Shown here: in pieces, positions 5,562-5,961 of the stretch
Position numbering within the stretch: the stretch's first letter is position 1
Layout: each line of letters starts with the position of its first letter
Notes under the pieces: model-generated
What the model saw: the letters and a program-made list of their open reading frames with translations, nothing else
What the model was told of the DNA's origin: nothing
Database searches by the model: none
Position numbers and translations under genes: made by a program
Assembly: GCA_040880365.1 (NCBI GenBank)
Contig: JBBDIO010000103.1
Coordinates: 1 to 5,961, forward strand
DNA length: 5,961 bases
DNA from: JBBDIO01 sp040880365
Lineage (GTDB): Bacteria; Chloroflexota; Anaerolineae; Caldilineales; Caldilineaceae
Reading direction: 5' to 3'

Positions 5562-5961
5562 ATGAATCCGTCGGATCGCTATGTACTCATTGTCGCCGCC
5601 GACCTGCTGGCGCGCGGCGGATTGGTCGCGGTTCTCTCGGCTGCGCCTGGCTGGGAAGTCGTCGCCCAGACCGATCCCCAAAGCACGCTAACCACACTTA
5701 CCGCTTTGCAAACTGACATTCAAAATATCGGCCAAGTCGACGGTCAAATCGAGTTGCCCGATGTCATTCTCTGGGATCTGGGCTGGATGCGGACCGATAG
5801 TCTGACCTGGCTGCGTGCCACTATGCAGGAATTTCCCGCGCTGCCCATTGTCGCGCTGGTAGAATCTGCCGACGCAGCAGGACCGGTTTGGGCTACGGGC
5901 GTGCGCGGCCTACTCCCGCGCGCCGCCACGCTGGTACAACATAACCCCCCCCAGCACCCGG
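5562..5961 (+). CDS. NarL-like response regulator with degenerate receiver domain, partial at right edge
   Basis: The frame opens at ATG 5562 and runs uninterrupted to the window end (133 codons), so the C-terminus is missing. The visible part resembles a NarL/LuxR-type receiver. VLIVAADLLARGGLVAVL (8-25) matches the usual VLIVDDxxLxRxGLxxLL, followed by WEVVAQ. DVILWDLGW (67-75) places D72 at the phospho-acceptor position, and GVRGLLPRAA (113-122) matches GARGYLLKDA. Deviations are one acidic residue of the beta-1 pair replaced by Ala (A13), the conserved Thr/Ser after beta-4 absent (LPIVALVE), and the beta-5 Lys replaced by Arg (R120). Phosphorylation may thus be altered or lost. The DNA-binding domain would lie outside the window. 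The ribosome site is weak (GAGAAAG at 5545-5551, 10-nt gap). An eight-C run at 5945-5952 may hide a frame error. Confidence 0.7.
   Translation, partial: MNPSDRYVLIVAADLLARGGLVAVLSAAPGWEVVAQTDPQSTLTTLTALQTDIQNIGQVDGQIELPDVILWDLGWMRTDSLTWLRATMQEFPALPIVALVESADAAGPVWATGVRGLLPRAATLVQHNPPQHP

Overview
The window looks like an ordinary chromosomal segment of a free-living bacterium, most likely Chloroflexota (Anaerolineae/Caldilineae-like). Three things suggest this: the moderately GC-rich codon use, the glycosyltransferase-type C-terminal domain at the left edge, and the style of the NarL-like receiver at the right edge. The phylum is an inference from protein flavour. No rRNA, tRNA, mobile element, phage gene or CRISPR array is visible.

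Layout, left to right. (1) Positions 2-373 (+) are the C-terminal end of a larger protein, probably a membrane glycosyltransferase with an extracytoplasmic beta-sandwich tail. (2) A spacer of about 220 bp carries a TCGACC motif three times at an exact 13-bp period and a TATAAT box. (3) Positions 594-1178 (+) encode an unrecognised soluble, helical, highly charged protein with low-complexity ends. (4) A long hairpin with A and T tracts on its two flanks (1211-1257) sits between convergent genes and can terminate both. (5) On the minus strand a two-gene unit, nudix then SDR epimerase/dehydratase, is joined by an ATGA overlap (2466-2469). (6) A roughly 450-bp divergent intergenic region (2985-3441) holds a good sigma70-type promoter toward sucC, a perfect 14-bp tandem duplication and a leader of about 190 nt. 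(7) sucC and sucD (+), the two subunits of succinyl-CoA synthetase, are also joined by an ATGA overlap. (8) A perfect 15-bp stem-loop without a T-tract follows sucD. (9) Positions 5562-5961 (+) are the start of a NarL-like regulator with a degenerate receiver domain, cut by the window edge.

The best understood unit is sucCD: SucC (ATP-grasp, nucleotide binding) and SucD (CoA binding, phospho-histidine) together make the TCA-cycle enzyme that couples succinyl-CoA to nucleotide triphosphate. The nudix/SDR pair is co-transcribed by its arrangement, but its substrates cannot be read from the sequence.

I did not find a convincing new biological system. The points most worth checking are the long sucC leader with its duplicated 14-mer and TTG start, the T-less hairpin between sucD and the regulator, the degenerate receiver, and the 15-bp repeat tracts at the N-termini of two unrelated neighbouring genes.
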